The notes under the pieces are model-generated. The model was not told where the DNA came from. It worked only from the letters and a program-made list of their open reading frames with translations, and ran no database searches. The position numbers and the translations under genes are program-made. Below are positions 11,684 through 23,989 of a stretch of DNA of 64,000 nucleotides, piece by piece. Source of the DNA: Chamaecrista fasciculata (taxonomy: Eukaryota > Streptophyta > Magnoliopsida > Fabales > Fabaceae); NCBI GenBank assembly GCA_003254925.1, contig QANZ01035685.1, forward strand, positions 127,334 to 191,333, written 5' to 3'. Every line of letters begins with the position of its first letter. Position 1 is the first letter of the stretch.

Positions 11684-13580
11684 AAAAGCAGCTAGGACCA
11701 TTGTGTGTTTTGCTCAACCCAAATGGTGCCTTTTTGAATGTTGTAGTGTAAATAATAGATGGAAACAATCGCGCAACTTTGCTGTCATTCGCTGTGATAA
11801 ACCCTGGTTTGTCAATAATACGAGGCCAGAGTCATCCAAACTGTCAATGTCTGCTTAAGTGGCCAAGTTTATTGATATTACGTTGGCAGCCAAGCATGAA
11901 ATATTGTTTTGAAAAACAATTAGTTCTTAAATGCTTATGATAAAGGTTTTCAGCAAAATTATGATGACATGTGAAGGAATATTTTTCGAGGAGTCAATCA
12001 TGTTCTGCAAAATTATAAGAAATGTCTACATATTATACATTTTGTTTGAACAAGTTTTCATATCTTTTCCAAAGCAATTTCGCAACCTATTCTCTTGCTA
12101 GTGCTAATGTAATAACCACTTCTACCTAAAATGATTGATTAGGCCGAATCAAGTTGTGTTGGACATGGGCATAAATCTCAAAATGTATTATATTATTATT
12201 ATTTTGGTTGGAGGCTTATGTTAACATTAGTACACAGGTGCATTGACTTGTGAACTGTCATCCTTTTAAGATCGTTTAAACCAAACCATGTAATTTATGA
12301 ATTGCTAGATTCTTCCGCTGGCCTCCACGAGAGATTAGGATAATGCTAGGTTTAGCGTGAAATGATATATTTAATGGCAAACCATCCACGCAGAAAGCAG
12401 CAAACCTAGTTGGTTCATTTATCTCCATTATATTCTATTGTATCTTAAGAAAATTTCATGGGCGTCTACATTTTAGAGTATCCCACATTGAGTAGTTAGC
12501 TGAAGTAAAGCACTATATAAGATCTTGGGCTCTCCAACTTCAACAGCTAACTTTTGAGATGTGGTTCTCCCGAAAGCTTATACTCGTATCACAATATGAT
12601 TAAGAAAATAAAACCATTATTTATGTACAGGTAAGAAATTGTCTTATCGTGAAGGGTCAAGTTCTATGTAACCTCATGCTCTATCTTGCACTTTAAAGGG
12701 AAAAGGAAAGTCCCAGTTTTTGTTTTTAGCCAACCAAAAACAAGAACGAATGGACGGTTGTTAAATAGGTGGTTGAGGAAATGCGAAAAGGACGGTTTTA
12801 TATGTATTACTGTCAAATCAGGTTTAAGCTGGAAAAGACCATGTTCTTAATATTTAATTTTGATTCTATTTATATTCAGTTAATTTTAATTTCATATTCA
12901 GATGAGAAACTTGGTACGAGAATTTTAAAAGGAAACAAACTTTTTCTTACCTATAACTGCTATATCTTGGCAAAACTCTTGAAGCAACAAAACAGAAACA
13001 TACATTAAAGTTCAATAATTAATTATAATCCTAATTGTATCTAATTATGCATACCAAACTAATAATAAATAGAAACTATGATGGATTACTTGATGAGTTG
13101 GAGCTTTGTATGGCTGGATATTAATAAAAGATCATTTTATACTTTTTTTTAAAATAAAAAATCAATAATGAGAGAGTTTAACTTCAATCGGAGGTTGAAG
13201 CTTGCATCACTTTACCAACTTGATACAATAATCATGACCCTTATTTTTTGTTACTCCAAATCTTAAGTGCGATTATAGAAATCGAAGTGTAGACCAATGA
13301 GATATGTATGTTAATTTTGGGAAGGAAATAAAAAAGGGAAGAGAGGTAATGAATGTGTGGCCGAGGGAACGTATTTAAGAGTTTGAGGTATGATGAGTTT
13401 TCCAACAGCTGATTGAAACTCTCTACCGGCAAAGATAAACAAACAATCACACACACACTCATAGAGCCCGCAAAAGGAAAAATTGGAGATAGAAAAGAGG
13501 CACAGATCGCTTAAACGTCTCTGTCTCTCCCACCCGAGTTTTTAATTTCTCTCTCTCCTCCTTCCTGCTTCGCCGTAAGC
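11684..13580. other. 3' region and intergenic DNA, no further gene
   Basis: 11684 to about 12130 is the probable 3' UTR of the SET gene. At 12470-12600 there is a repeat-like block ('tatcccacattgag...agctaacttttgagatgtggttctccc') resembling part of an LTR or TRIM, without a visible partner copy here. The rest is AT-rich. 13490-13750 is the likely 5' leader of the next gene (TCTC-rich, then a GA run). Confidence 0.5.
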
Positions 13581-13582
13581 AC

Positions 13583-13584
<2 letters not shown>

Positions 13585-13617
<33 letters not shown>
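13585..13617 (+). repeat. GA microsatellite in a 5' leader
   Basis: An uninterrupted (GA)n run of about 16 units lies 134 bp upstream of the ATG at 13751, in the probable 5' UTR or core promoter. GA-rich leaders can bind BPC/GAGA-type factors in plants; any role here is inferred. Confidence 0.8.
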
Positions 13618-13618
<1 letters not shown>

Positions 13619-13750
13619 AATTATTCATCTCGGGGTAATACTAATTGTAAATTGAAGCTAGGTTGATTTAGATTGGTATTCGGAGGGGTTGAACTTTCTA
13701 TTTCCAATTTTTGCTCTTTGCATTTGGGTTTCGGGGTGCTGTTCTTCAAG

Positions 13751-16046
13751 ATGATTGTGGCTAACAGTTTTGATCTATGGCAAAAGGATGCTTTCTTCTC
13801 TGCGGCCGAGGAGGTCCAGGAATCAGCTGATAGGTATGTTCCTTTTCTAAATTGCAGGTCCTTAATGCACCGTTTACGGTTGGATTTTTGTGATTGATTT
13901 TTCGCGTCTTCGATTAATTACACGATTCACACGATTTAGGAGGGTTTCCACCAAAAACAAGGTAGAATAGTAGGAAACTATGAAACGCAAACTTTTCCTG
14001 AATCTCAAAATCTGGAGGTTAAGCCTAGCAACATTAGCTCAATGCTGTTTAAATGATGTAATGGCAAACTCGCTGTAGATTCGCATCTCATAATTAGGGG
14101 TAGATACTAGAATGTATTTTTTTTGTTTTTGTTTTTTAAAAGAAGTCTCATATTCAGGGCTATTTATCCCTCAGATACTATACTACATATGTTCTATACA
14201 AATTTCATAATATTGAAGAGATTATTGTTATAAGATTTCCTTTTCATGTAATACATGGAATTACTGTTTTTCTGCTATTTTATATCCTTTTCTCTTGATT
14301 TATCTATTATTTTTCAGAATGGAATCAATATACAAGGCATGGTTAAGAGTTAAGAGAGAGCGACCAATTCCTGAAGAACTAGATGAACTATGCAGGGAGC
14401 TGAAAACTGCTTTAGGTACAGCAAAGTGGCAGGTAAATTACTATAATTCCTTATCTTAATTTTGACCTGCTCTGTTTCTGCCTGCCATTGAAGAAATATC
14501 CAGCATTGAGAGTTCTTTAATACAGCTTCTTATTTAAATTCTCTAATCAGTTGAGCCTCTTCCTCCTTTGCTCCTTTAATACTAAAATCTGAATGTTCCT
14601 TTTCAAAATTTCTTGTTTGTAACATATTGTTTCAAACATGATTGAACAGCTGGAAGAGTTCGAGAATGCTGTCAGGCTAAGCTACAGACATCTTGGGGAT
14701 GACAATACAACCACTAGGCATAGGCAATTTATTTCAGTTATTGAAAGCCAAATTTCACATGTTGAAACAGCATTGCGGGAATCTTTTATTGCGGAAGGTA
14801 GGCAGCCTTTCCGATGGGTAAATTTGGATGAAGAAGAGCAAGATGATTTTGCTGCATTTCTATCTGGGACCTCTCAAACCATGCAGAGTGCTAAGGATGA
14901 ATGCAAGGTCAATAAAAATGAGAAAGATTTTAATGTAAATGCTGCCTGCAATGGAGATAGGTTTGGTGATGAAAAAACTTCAAATGATGTCATTACCATA
15001 AACAAGGATGTAAAGTTCCGAGTAGAAATAAAAGCAGATGGTCTTTCTAGAACTTGTGATGATGTAGTTCCTCAAGCAGACCGAAGTAATCTACGGAAGT
15101 CATGGAGTACCCCCACTATTGGAGAGTTAAAAATTGTTGTTGCTGATGAAGATGAACAGCAAAACAAACTAATACATACTGTTGAGGGCGACCCTCAAGG
15201 AAAGGGGTTCAAACCTTGCTTCTGGAAACATCAATGTGAAGAATATCCTCAGGCCATGCGAGCAGTACATGTGCTTAATCAGGTTAGATGAACAAGTTTA
15301 TAAGAAAGAGATACATGCCAAAGAAAGCAGAAATTTTTTCTATACATACTATGCTGTGCTTACAGTCATCAGTCAAAAAATTTGTCTCAGTTGTTAGAAT
15401 TTTGTTGGGTTTCATTTCAAGGAAATCTTATTAAGTTTTTCATGCTCTGCAGATTTTTGGTCAGATTGGTTGTTTCCGGAGACAGTTTCATAGCACCATG
15501 CAGTTGCGATATCGAAGTCCTGTTCATGTTATACTTGCTCTAATGCTAATAATTTTTCTCATTGGTAAGGTTTCAACTTCTTGTTCTCTAAGAATTATTA
15601 ACCACGTAGAACTCTGTCATCATTAAGTTTGCCATTGCTTCTTGCTCGTCATCTTTCTTCATATGTCCCTTACTGGATAGAAGATAATTTTTCTGTGTTT
15701 TGTCTTCTATATAACTCATGAGATCTTTGATATGCTTGTGTTGTAGAAAAGTTGCACAATATAGCTAAATATAACTAGGAAATTTTGATAGAAACCATGT
15801 GAGTATGAGGGGGAATTTTTTTCACATTAGTTTTTGGACGGAAGTTCTTTTGGCTGGATTTTGAAATGATCAATCTGCCATTGCTGATTTGTTATCTCTG
15901 CCACCTCATATATATATATATATGGTGATACTGATACAGCAGTATTTTTCAACTATTGCCTATACTGTGTACAAATAATTGAAAGGCATTTATTTCATTG
16001 GTGTTCAGCTTTTGCATCACTGACTTGGCCTCGTAGACATACATGA
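13751..16046 (+). CDS. Tail-anchored protein with syntaxin-6-like N-terminal domain
   Basis: Predicted 326 aa in five exons: 13751-13833, 14318-14432, 14650-15282, 15453-15564 and probably 16009-16046. Residues 1-110 (MIVANSFDLWQKDAFFSAAE, ending near AKWQLEEFENAVRLSYRH) match the syntaxin 6/10/61 N-terminal three-helix domain found in plant trans-Golgi Qc-SNAREs such as SYP61. Residues 150-277 are acidic and low in complexity, and no heptad SNARE motif is present. The C-terminus ends in one hydrophobic stretch, about 301-321 (HVILALMLIIFLI then AFASLTW) followed by PRRHT, consistent with a tail anchor. The last small exon is the least certain part: it was chosen because it completes the membrane segment in frame after a TTCAG acceptor; reading through the 15565 donor gives an alternative tail. 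Arabidopsis has a comparable SNARE-less protein annotated as syntaxin/t-SNARE family. Probable role: Golgi/TGN membrane traffic. Confidence 0.75.
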
Positions 16047-17430
16047 TTGAGGCCTAGTGCCGTGTGTTTATCATGTATTTGAAGCTGCCCTTGGAGCTGA
16101 AGAAGCCGGAAGGAAGGACAATGAAATCAATAATAGTATCAGAAATGGGATGAGTTTATCTCAGTGGTGATGGTCATAGGATGAGGCAGGCAACAAGGGT
16201 GAAGGGTGGGTGTCATTTTTGGTTTCATGGGGCCACTGAGTTTGTAAATGCTTTCATCTAATATTAAGTGCAAGTTATACCACCATATTCAATGCAGGTC
16301 AGGTCAATTTTAATATGAGGAGGTGAAAATTTTAGTAATGGAGGTCATAGCGTTGCGAGAACGTACATAACGAACGTGAAAAACTTCTCTTGTTGTGAAT
16401 GTGTGATGCTGGAAATCTGGAAAAGGGAAACACATGAAGCAGCAGAATTAAACGATAGAGAAAGATGCAATATACAGTTTGGAATTTCCAAAATCAGTAA
16501 TCAATAATAGATTTGAAAACGCAGTTTTCTCTTGTCGTTTTGCTGCATTGGTAAACACCATCATCCTTGTCATTTCCGAATTCGGTAATAAAATAATTTT
16601 ATATCAGACTGTTCGTCTGTTCTTCCATGGGACCAAGACTTCTTTGTTTTTTTTTGTCATCACAGATAGACAATTCATTGTATAAATCCTCAAAGGGCAA
16701 GTCACTCAGATGACAACTAGAAGGCTAAAAAGATATTAAAGACTAGAAGTATTATGTTTTTGTACTATCAATAAAAAGAATTTCACATCAACAACATATA
16801 AGAATCTATAAAATTGACCTCCTAATAGGCTAATAATGTTAGAAACTGCAAATAGGAGTGAGTGAGTGAATTGATATCCTTTCACCAAAAGCAAAACTAT
16901 TAAACTACTACATCGTCTTTTTATCTATAAATCTATTTTAAAAATACATAAATATTTCTACTGAAATTTTAATAATAGCCACTACATTCTTGTGTGATTT
17001 TTTTTTCCTAAAAAATCATTTTCATATTTTGTTTTGAAAATTATAAATAACTTTTTTTAAAAGAAAAAATTAGTCAATGTACAACAATGCTTATATTTGT
17101 TAATAACTGAACATAGATGTTACGAATATATTTCTTTTGTTTTTAACAATTAATATTATATGAAGTGGCTTTACAATTGTTAAATTAAAAAATCTAATTT
17201 CATACAACAGACAATGTTGAAAAAGAAACTTTTTCAACCAAAAAAAAAACTAAAGATGTATTTTAAGAAATATAAATAAAAATAGTTTCAAAATTTTATT
17301 AATATCATTTATAATTTATTATATTATGTAAGTAACAAAAGAAAAAGACACTTTAGTCAAAATTGATGTAATTATATTTTGTCTTTATTTACAAATATAC
17401 ATGTAGCATACCTTTCAATTCAAGAGAGAA
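16047..17430. other. 3' UTR and AT-rich intergenic DNA
   Basis: 16047 to about 16280 probably belongs to the 3' UTR of the syntaxin-like gene. The rest is AT-rich, contains only short unsupported frames and shows no repeat boundary I can define. Confidence 0.5.
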
Positions 17431-17432
17431 TA

Positions 17433-17861
17433 GGGTCTGATTGGTTGCCCTGTTTCCTGTTTCCATTTTCACTGAAAACAGGAAATATGACTGAAAACGT
17501 GTTTTGTACAGTTTTTTTGGAAATGTTTTCTGAAAACATTTTCTGAAACAGGCTGAAAACAGGAAACGTCAAAAAGACGTTTCCAGTATTTCCAAAAACA
17601 AACTTATGATATTTTGCAACATTACACAAAAGTAAACTATTTAGTCATGTTAATATCATCATTTAGCTATAATCAAACTTAAAAACATATAAAAATTAGT
17701 GTTATTCAAGTTAACATAATTTAAATATGAATGAAAACGATTTTTTAACTTTATAAAACAAACATATTTCTTAAATATTGAAAATTTTGAAATGAAAATA
17801 GAATTCCAGAAATGGAAACAAAAAATAAAACAGGAAACATTTTCTTAAACCAATCAGGCCC
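17433..17861. mobile_element. MITE with GGGYCTGATTGGTT inverted ends
   Basis: The left end GGGTCTGATTGGTT and right end AACCAATCAGGCCC are inverted repeats, and the neighbouring 'ccctgtttcctg' and 'aaacaggaaacattttc' extend the symmetry. TA dinucleotides flank both sides (17431-17432 and 17862-17863). A TA target would suit Tc1/mariner; a TNA-type target would suit PIF/Harbinger, but the third base does not match, so the superfamily is left open. Interior is AT-rich and non-coding. Confidence 0.6.
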
Positions 17862-17984
17862 TAAAATTTCAAAATAAGACAGAGCATTTTAATAATATCC
17901 ATACCATATCTATAATTTTTTTGGTCCAACATCATAATAGTCAAACTTTTTTTTTTTTATCCTTAACTAACATTCAGACTCCCA

Positions 17985-18030
17985 GCAACAATGGGCCGAA
18001 GATTTTGGGCCAAACTCCCTAGCGTGAGGC
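17985..18030 (+). promoter_or_regulatory. Site II cluster in the TML promoter
   Basis: Three TGGGCC/GGCCCA motifs occur within 45 bp (atgggccga, tttgggcca, aggcccaac), about 280-320 bp upstream of the TML ATG. This is the usual composition of broadly expressed plant promoters and fits the housekeeping role of the TPLATE complex. Confidence 0.5.
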
Positions 18031-18308
18031 CCAACATAATAAGAAAAAAAAAAATCTAGCAGCAGGAATGCAGGATTCTCCAGCGGTCTCACCCCAGTCC
18101 TCCATCGATCTTGCCTCATCCCTTTGCTACAATCATATCATTCAATCAAACCAAACACAAATCGCTGCTCTGAATTTCCATTTCATTTTTCAATGTTAAT
18201 TTCTCTGTTCATGAGATCTCAATTCACATCCTTTTCGATTTCTTGATGCACTGATTCATCGCAAGCTGGATTGCTAGCCCTAAGCAGATCGGAATTTCCT
18301 CGCCGGCC

Positions 18309-20204
18309 ATGTCTTGCTTAGCCCTATCTTTACAACCCGCCAACGGATCCGACATCCTGCTCCAGACCCGAGAATGGTTCCCACCCTCTCGTGCCCTCGG
18401 TGCCCTCTCCGCCTTCCGTCAAACCCGTCGCATCTTGGCTTCCAACAAGAATTCCCAAACCTCCGGCGATGACGCCTACGCCGCCGAGTCCATCGGCGAC
18501 GATCCACTCGCTGCCTCCAGTGGCCAAGTTATCGTCGGCGTCGAAAGTCGCTACCGTGTCGTTTATCGGTTAGTCAATGGGATTTACGTGCTTGGCATTA
18601 CTGTGGCCGATCACGACAATTCGGTTAATGTGTTTGAGTGTATAAATGTTGTTAATCAAGCCGTTAGTGTCATCGTTACTGCTTGCCGCGGCGTCGATGT
18701 TACTCCCGAGAAACTTAGCAAGAAATATGCGGAGGTTTACATGGCTTTGGATATTGTTCTCAGAGGCGTCAGCAACATACGCCTCGCTGCAATGTTGGCC
18801 ACCATGCACGGTGAGAGTATTGCCAAGATGGTTCACTCGGCGATTGACAGTGAGAACAAGATCCGCGGTGCTGATACTTGGGCTGGCGTTGAGGTGCATT
18901 CGATCGAACACCAGGCGGGCCTTGATGCTTTCTCAAAAACTCGGTTTGAATTGCCTCTTGAGACTCTTGCCGCTGGTGACGAAGTAGCGGCTAGCCTTGC
19001 TCCCGTCGGTCAGGCTGCGAGTGAGCAGCAGGATGAGCTGCAGACAAAGCCAGAAGAATCCTCTGTGGAAAATGATCCATTTGCAGCGAGTGATGCGATC
19101 AATAAACCCCAAGAGCTGGCGGGTGGGTTTAAGAAGACTAAGGATCCTTCAGCTAATGACTTGACAACAGCCTTGGCGGGGCTGGAGGTCACGACACTGC
19201 CTCCTCCGGAGGCAACTCAATCCACCCATATTAATGTTGAGGGATTTGAAGGAAACTATGGTGGAGTAGAATTTAGTAATGATCAGACAACTATCGGAGA
19301 AGCTTTTGAAGCCTTCAGTGACGCTTGGGGTGGTGGACTTGATCCATCGGAGTTCGTAGGTACAAAGAAGGTCCCAAAACCGCAAGGCCTTGGTGGACTT
19401 GAATTGTTACAGACTGGACCAGATGTGGTAGCTAAAGCACCTGGGAAAGAAGGCACTCTTGAAGACTTGGTGAAGAGAACGGAGATGAAGGGTCCTGAGA
19501 TGTATATCTCGGAAGAGATTAGTGCAGAGTTCAGAGAATCATTACTTGCAAGGGTAGGATTAATGGGTATTGTTTACCTTAGAACATTGCCTAAGAAAAC
19601 TTCTGGTGATAAGGAAACTGAATTCTCATTCCGTGTTGAGGGAACAAGTGCAGTTAAAAGGTTTGTTATACAAGGTTCTCGCGTCAGCAACCTTGGTAAT
19701 GGGATGTTTCATGTGAGGACTTCAGCATCAGATGAACCTATACCGATAATTAAATACAGTTTGGTACCACGGTTGACGCCATTGCCATTGAGGGTTCGAC
19801 TTTTAAAACGCCATACTGGAAGTTTGCTTACTGTCATGATACAATATGCCTCAAACCCTGATTTGCTGTCCCCCTTGAATGATGTTACATTCATTCTGAA
19901 ATTACCAGTTGATCCAACATTATTGAAAGTTTCACCCAAAGCTGTGTTGAATAGATCTGAAAGAGAAGTTAAATGGCATGTGCAAGAGATTCCACTCAAA
20001 GGCTCTCCTGGACGGTTGAGAGCAAGGATGCCAGTAGACTCAGGTGAAGAAGATGAAGATATTGAAGTGGTTGCTCACGTGAAATTTTCTGTTCAAGGAA
20101 CTCAGTCATTGTCTGGGGTTTGTCTAAGACCAGCTTCAGAGGGTAAGACAGACTTTTATGAGGTTAGTCACAGATTTGAGAGTGGAGTTTATATATGTAA
20201 TTGA
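18309..20204 (+). CDS. TML: TPLATE complex muniscin-like protein TML
   Basis: Intronless 631-aa protein, complete from MSCLALSLQP to the stop after GVYICN. TML is the muniscin-type subunit of the plant TPLATE (TSET-related) complex, which works with AP-2 and clathrin at the plasma membrane in endocytosis. Residues about 70-190 (VIVGVESRYRVVYRLVNGIY onward) form a longin-like N-terminal domain. A flexible acidic linker follows, about 200-385, with an NDPFAASD segment containing a DPF peptide, the class of motif bound by AP-2 appendages. Residues about 395-631 (from GPEMYISEEISAEFRESLLA) form the mu-homology domain. Length agrees with Arabidopsis TML (about 650 aa), and the first in-frame ATG is used. 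Codon usage is GC-richer at the 5' end, as often seen in such plant genes. No defects seen. Site II motifs lie upstream. Confidence 0.93.
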   Translation: MSCLALSLQPANGSDILLQTREWFPPSRALGALSAFRQTRRILASNKNSQTSGDDAYAAESIGDDPLAASSGQVIVGVESRYRVVYRLVNGIYVLGITVADHDNSVNVFECINVVNQAVSVIVTACRGVDVTPEKLSKKYAEVYMALDIVLRGVSNIRLAAMLATMHGESIAKMVHSAIDSENKIRGADTWAGVEVHSIEHQAGLDAFSKTRFELPLETLAAGDEVAASLAPVGQAASEQQDELQTKPEESSVENDPFAASDAINKPQELAGGFKKTKDPSANDLTTALAGLEVTTLPPPEATQSTHINVEGFEGNYGGVEFSNDQTTIGEAFEAFSDAWGGGLDPSEFVGTKKVPKPQGLGGLELLQTGPDVVAKAPGKEGTLEDLVKRTEMKGPEMYISEEISAEFRESLLARVGLMGIVYLRTLPKKTSGDKETEFSFRVEGTSAVKRFVIQGSRVSNLGNGMFHVRTSASDEPIPIIKYSLVPRLTPLPLRVRLLKRHTGSLLTVMIQYASNPDLLSPLNDVTFILKLPVDPTLLKVSPKAVLNRSEREVKWHVQEIPLKGSPGRLRARMPVDSGEEDEDIEVVAHVKFSVQGTQSLSGVCLRPASEGKTDFYEVSHRFESGVYICN

Positions 20205-21590
20205 TTTGTGATTACTTGGACAGTAGTTAATTGGGTGTACTTTTTATTGTTTTCGTTTAAGAGGGTGTGCGTTTTTTTTTAAAGTTTGTAGCATTCTTTG
20301 ATATCAATCTTGTAACTTGAACTCTGAATTATGTGAAATTTTTGTTTCTCCATATTGTGGTTGTGAATTCATATCAATGGATAGTGCAATTGCTTTTACT
20401 TGTATTTAGACTTCATGGTATATTTACCGGAAAGAACATACTGAAAAATCACGACTACTGAGAAATGATATTTCTCAAGATACAACAAGAAATCAAATCA
20501 TACAGAAATGATAAAGAAGGCCTTGGCCCTGAAAATGCTATGAGGTGAGTAAAAGCCTTATCGAGCTGTTGGTTGGGGAACTGCTGGTGTCTGTTATTAG
20601 TATTTTATGATGCTTCATTTTTTAAAATCTTGTGAATAATTCATGAGGCCGATTGCAGAAATTGTTTAGGAACCAGTTAACAAGGATCTTATAAACGTTT
20701 TAATCTCAGTGCATTTGATGTGAGACACCATGTCTGATTTGATATGAGTGTTCTGGTCATTTCAGACACAGGTGTGTGAAAGTGTGTTTGGTGTCTGTGC
20801 TTAATAATTTTCATAATATGTTCTGGGGTAACAAAATGTAAGGATTTGGCTTCCAAAATCAAGTAAGAAATTAGGAATGTGCTGATACCAGTGCAGCAGT
20901 GTTGTCAAAAGGTGCTGATGCAACCTCGTCAGGTTGAAAGCAGGGTGGGATTTTGAGGCTTGTATGTGAAGCAACCTGAGATGAGGAGCAGTGTATATGA
21001 TGCAGGGCTGATGCACTACTTTCTTGGCACATACACCGCATGTGGCATGGCCACCTGGGTGACACCACAGCAAGTAATGCATTCAGATAGTGCACTGTGG
21101 TGTGTGCCTCTGGTTGTGGTGCATAGTTTTCCCTAGTTGACACCCTGTGAAAGATTTGATGAAACTTCCTTCATCAGAAGTTTCATCAAAAGCCCATCTT
21201 CCCGATTCTGAAGCTGTGGAACATACCTGGACCTGGTTCCCAGCACCTTAGTTTCATGCGTCTCCTTTTCACCAGGTTTTGCTCTTTCTCTATCAGCCAT
21301 CTGTTTTATTTTTAATTTTGTTATTTATCTCAGCTATTTACTAACTCCTCTCTCTTTCTTCTGTATGTTTTCTGAACTGTTTCTATTTATTTGTTCATTA
21401 AGTAATTATTATCTTTGAAAAATATATATATATATTACTGTCGAAATTACTAGAATTGAAAAAAAAAAAACACTTATATAGGACAATCACATTGTAATTT
21501 AGTCATGACAACTCAATATATTCATGTCCATATTGTGTCTAGCACCTGTGTCAATATTCATGGAAAGAATTATGTGTGTTTGAATGTCTT
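20205..21590. other. TML 3' region and unexplained low-repeat intergenic DNA
   Basis: 20205 to about 20360 is the probable 3' UTR. 20820-21150 is GC-richer than its surroundings and contains several 'gtggtgtg' and 'tgatgca' repeats; both strands were checked and no splice-consistent coding pattern or known protein was recognised. 21421-21437 is a short TA repeat. Confidence 0.45.
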
Positions 21591-21600
21591 TTATTTTTAT

Positions 21601-21951
21601 GGGCAAAAGCACCATTTTCAATTGCGTCCCCAATATTTTTGCTGTCAATTTCGACCCCAATATTTCATATTTTGGTCAATTTTATCCTTTGACTAACTTT
21701 TTTCAATAGATCAATGACAGATTTTATTGTATTTTCCAATCTAAGTTAGGATTTTAGTTTCTTTTTCTATTAATTTTATATTACATGTCATTAGCCACAT
21801 AGAATCTATCATTAATATTTGGTTAAAATAATAGCAAAGGATAAAATTGACCAAAATGGGAAATATTGAGGGCGAAATTGATAACAAAAAAACATTGGGG
21901 ACGAAATTGAAAATTGATGTAAAGTTTGGAGACGAAAAGAGTGCATTTGCC
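21601..21951. mobile_element. Mutator-like MITE with exact 9-bp target duplication
   Basis: Inverted ends GGGCAAAAGCACC and GTGCATTTGCC enclose 351 bp of largely palindromic sequence (arms with 'caattttatcctttg' and 'caaaggataaaattg'). The 9-bp duplication TATTTTTAT is exact at 21592-21600 and 21952-21960, as expected for MULE-type insertion. No coding sequence. Confidence 0.85.
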
Positions 21952-23350
21952 TATTTTTATGTTAGATTTATTTACTTACATGTATTGCCTTTCAATATTG
22001 CCATGCGTGATGCATGATGTGTGGTCATCCACTTCAGCTACATATTGCACGTTTGTCAGAACTGACCTTATAAACGTATCTGATAAATGAAACAAGCACA
22101 CAAAGTCCATTTGATTCAGTCTGTTCTCCTTCTGTTGGGTTTGCTTATATTGGACTATGGGGGCAGAAGATAGAAGCAAGAAGCATGAAAGCACTTGGTT
22201 GAGACAGAGTGCCAACTGACTGTTTGATGTGTTTCTTGGTATCCTGGTTGGCAGCTGCCTTATTTATATCCTCCCCGTTTTCTTTCTTCCCCTGATAAGA
22301 GTGCTGATTTTGTTTTTTTTTTCTCTGGTTCCTATTTCTCCAATTAGCTTATAGTTACAAATACAGTTTACTTGTCAACCCCTATCTATGTTTGTTTGTT
22401 TCTGTTTTTCATACAACTTATCAGAATCTTTTGCAAATATATGTTTTTGTGTGCTGTATGTGCTTGAACTGAGGGTTATACTACTTTTTATCTTTTGATC
22501 AATCCCCCTCACGTCAAATAGGTGGCTGGCCCATCTTTATGTCATCATTGTGATATTGGGGGTGCCTTGTCAACACTACCCATATTTTGCCTTGCGACTA
22601 TACTGGGCCAGACTAGTTTATTAAATTTATCAAATGTGACTTCGGCAATATTGTTGGCAAAAAATTTTCTTAAATCAGACAACCTGAAAAATTACGGCTT
22701 GTTTTGTGTTTGTGAATACTTGGTTTTTTGTCTGCATCACTTGAGAGTTAATCAGTTTATTTAGGTCACTAGTCATAGGAATTATGACTAACAACAGTTT
22801 AGCAATATGGTGGAATTTAAGTATTTAATTATATCTGGCAATAGTATTAGCAATTATAGTAATTTACCAGTTTAAAATAGTTATACCTCAAAAAACTACA
22901 TAATTTGCTCTGAGGACAATGGAAATGAAACAGTCCTTTCTTTTCTTTATTGGATGCATTAATGATTTTCGTTAAATTTGCTACACCTTTTTCCTTTTTC
23001 CTTTATTCTTTCTTTTTCTTTATTAATTTTTGGATGGAGACGGGGAGAAGGGTTTTTCCAGCACCTGATTCTTGTAAATTGGATCCATGTTCTCTAATGT
23101 GCCTAGCCCTATGAAGAACTGTGCTTGAATTTCAACTTTTTGAAACAGAATTGAAGACTGAGATTACTTGACATTATTTTAATCAAAATAACTAGAATTT
23201 AAAAACAAAATTAGAATATCTCACACCTACTTCTCACTCCCTTCCCCTCATTCTCCGTTACAGTTTGGATTCTCTTGTTCTCTCTTATATTTTTGTTCTT
23301 TCTTTTCTGTTTTTCTCACTCCCTTCCCCAAAAATTTATGGCCAATTGAA

Positions 23351-23353
<3 letters not shown>

Positions 23354-23407
<54 letters not shown>
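23354..23407 (+). repeat. GA microsatellite, about 27 units
   Basis: An uninterrupted GA dinucleotide run of about 54 bp in intergenic DNA. Long and pure enough to be polymorphic. Confidence 0.9.
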
Positions 23408-23410
<3 letters not shown>

Positions 23411-23989
23411 GGGTCTGGGATGTATTTTTATAAAAAAAATTTTTTTATTTTTAATGAAAACTCTAATTCTCTAACATGTATTATTGTAATGTCCTCATTG
23501 TTTTTTCCTAGCTGCTCAAGTCTGTTCACTCCATGCTGTTATTGTGAATTAAACTGTTTGTGTGTTAGCCTGTTAGGCATGCTCATCGGTGACTTGACCT
23601 AATGAAGTGCTCGGTTTGGGGAAGGAGTGGAGTTGTTTTATACAATACGATAACTTTAAATTACTGGATACTGAATGAATTCATGCAGGTACATGAAGGA
23701 CTATTGAGAGTAATTTTCAGATAAACCCTTGCAGGAAAGAGATTAGTCATGCTGCCTCTGTTGACAGTAATTTATAAAACCCATGTTAAATTTGCAACAA
23801 TGATTTAGACCTACTTTTTACACTAAGGTCCTCAAAGAGCGTCTCAATCTTTTAATTAGTTTTTTAGTTTGCATGACATTTCACTGTTAAATATCTGAAG
23901 TTCTGTACTTTAATGCTAGTTTTCATGTAGAAACTGATGGATCATTCTCTTGGAAATAACTTCGCCTTTGAGTGTCTTGGAATTCACCT

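Noticed and set aside
12769..13008. 79-codon plus-strand frame between the SET and syntaxin-like genes
   Set aside because: AT-driven composition, no domain, no splice partners.
18280..19999. Several long minus-strand and alternative-frame ORFs inside TML
   Set aside because: They are shadows of the GC-rich TML coding sequence, with no independent domain.
22500..22770. 80-codon plus-strand frame downstream of TML
   Set aside because: Translation resembles no known family and does not continue by splicing.
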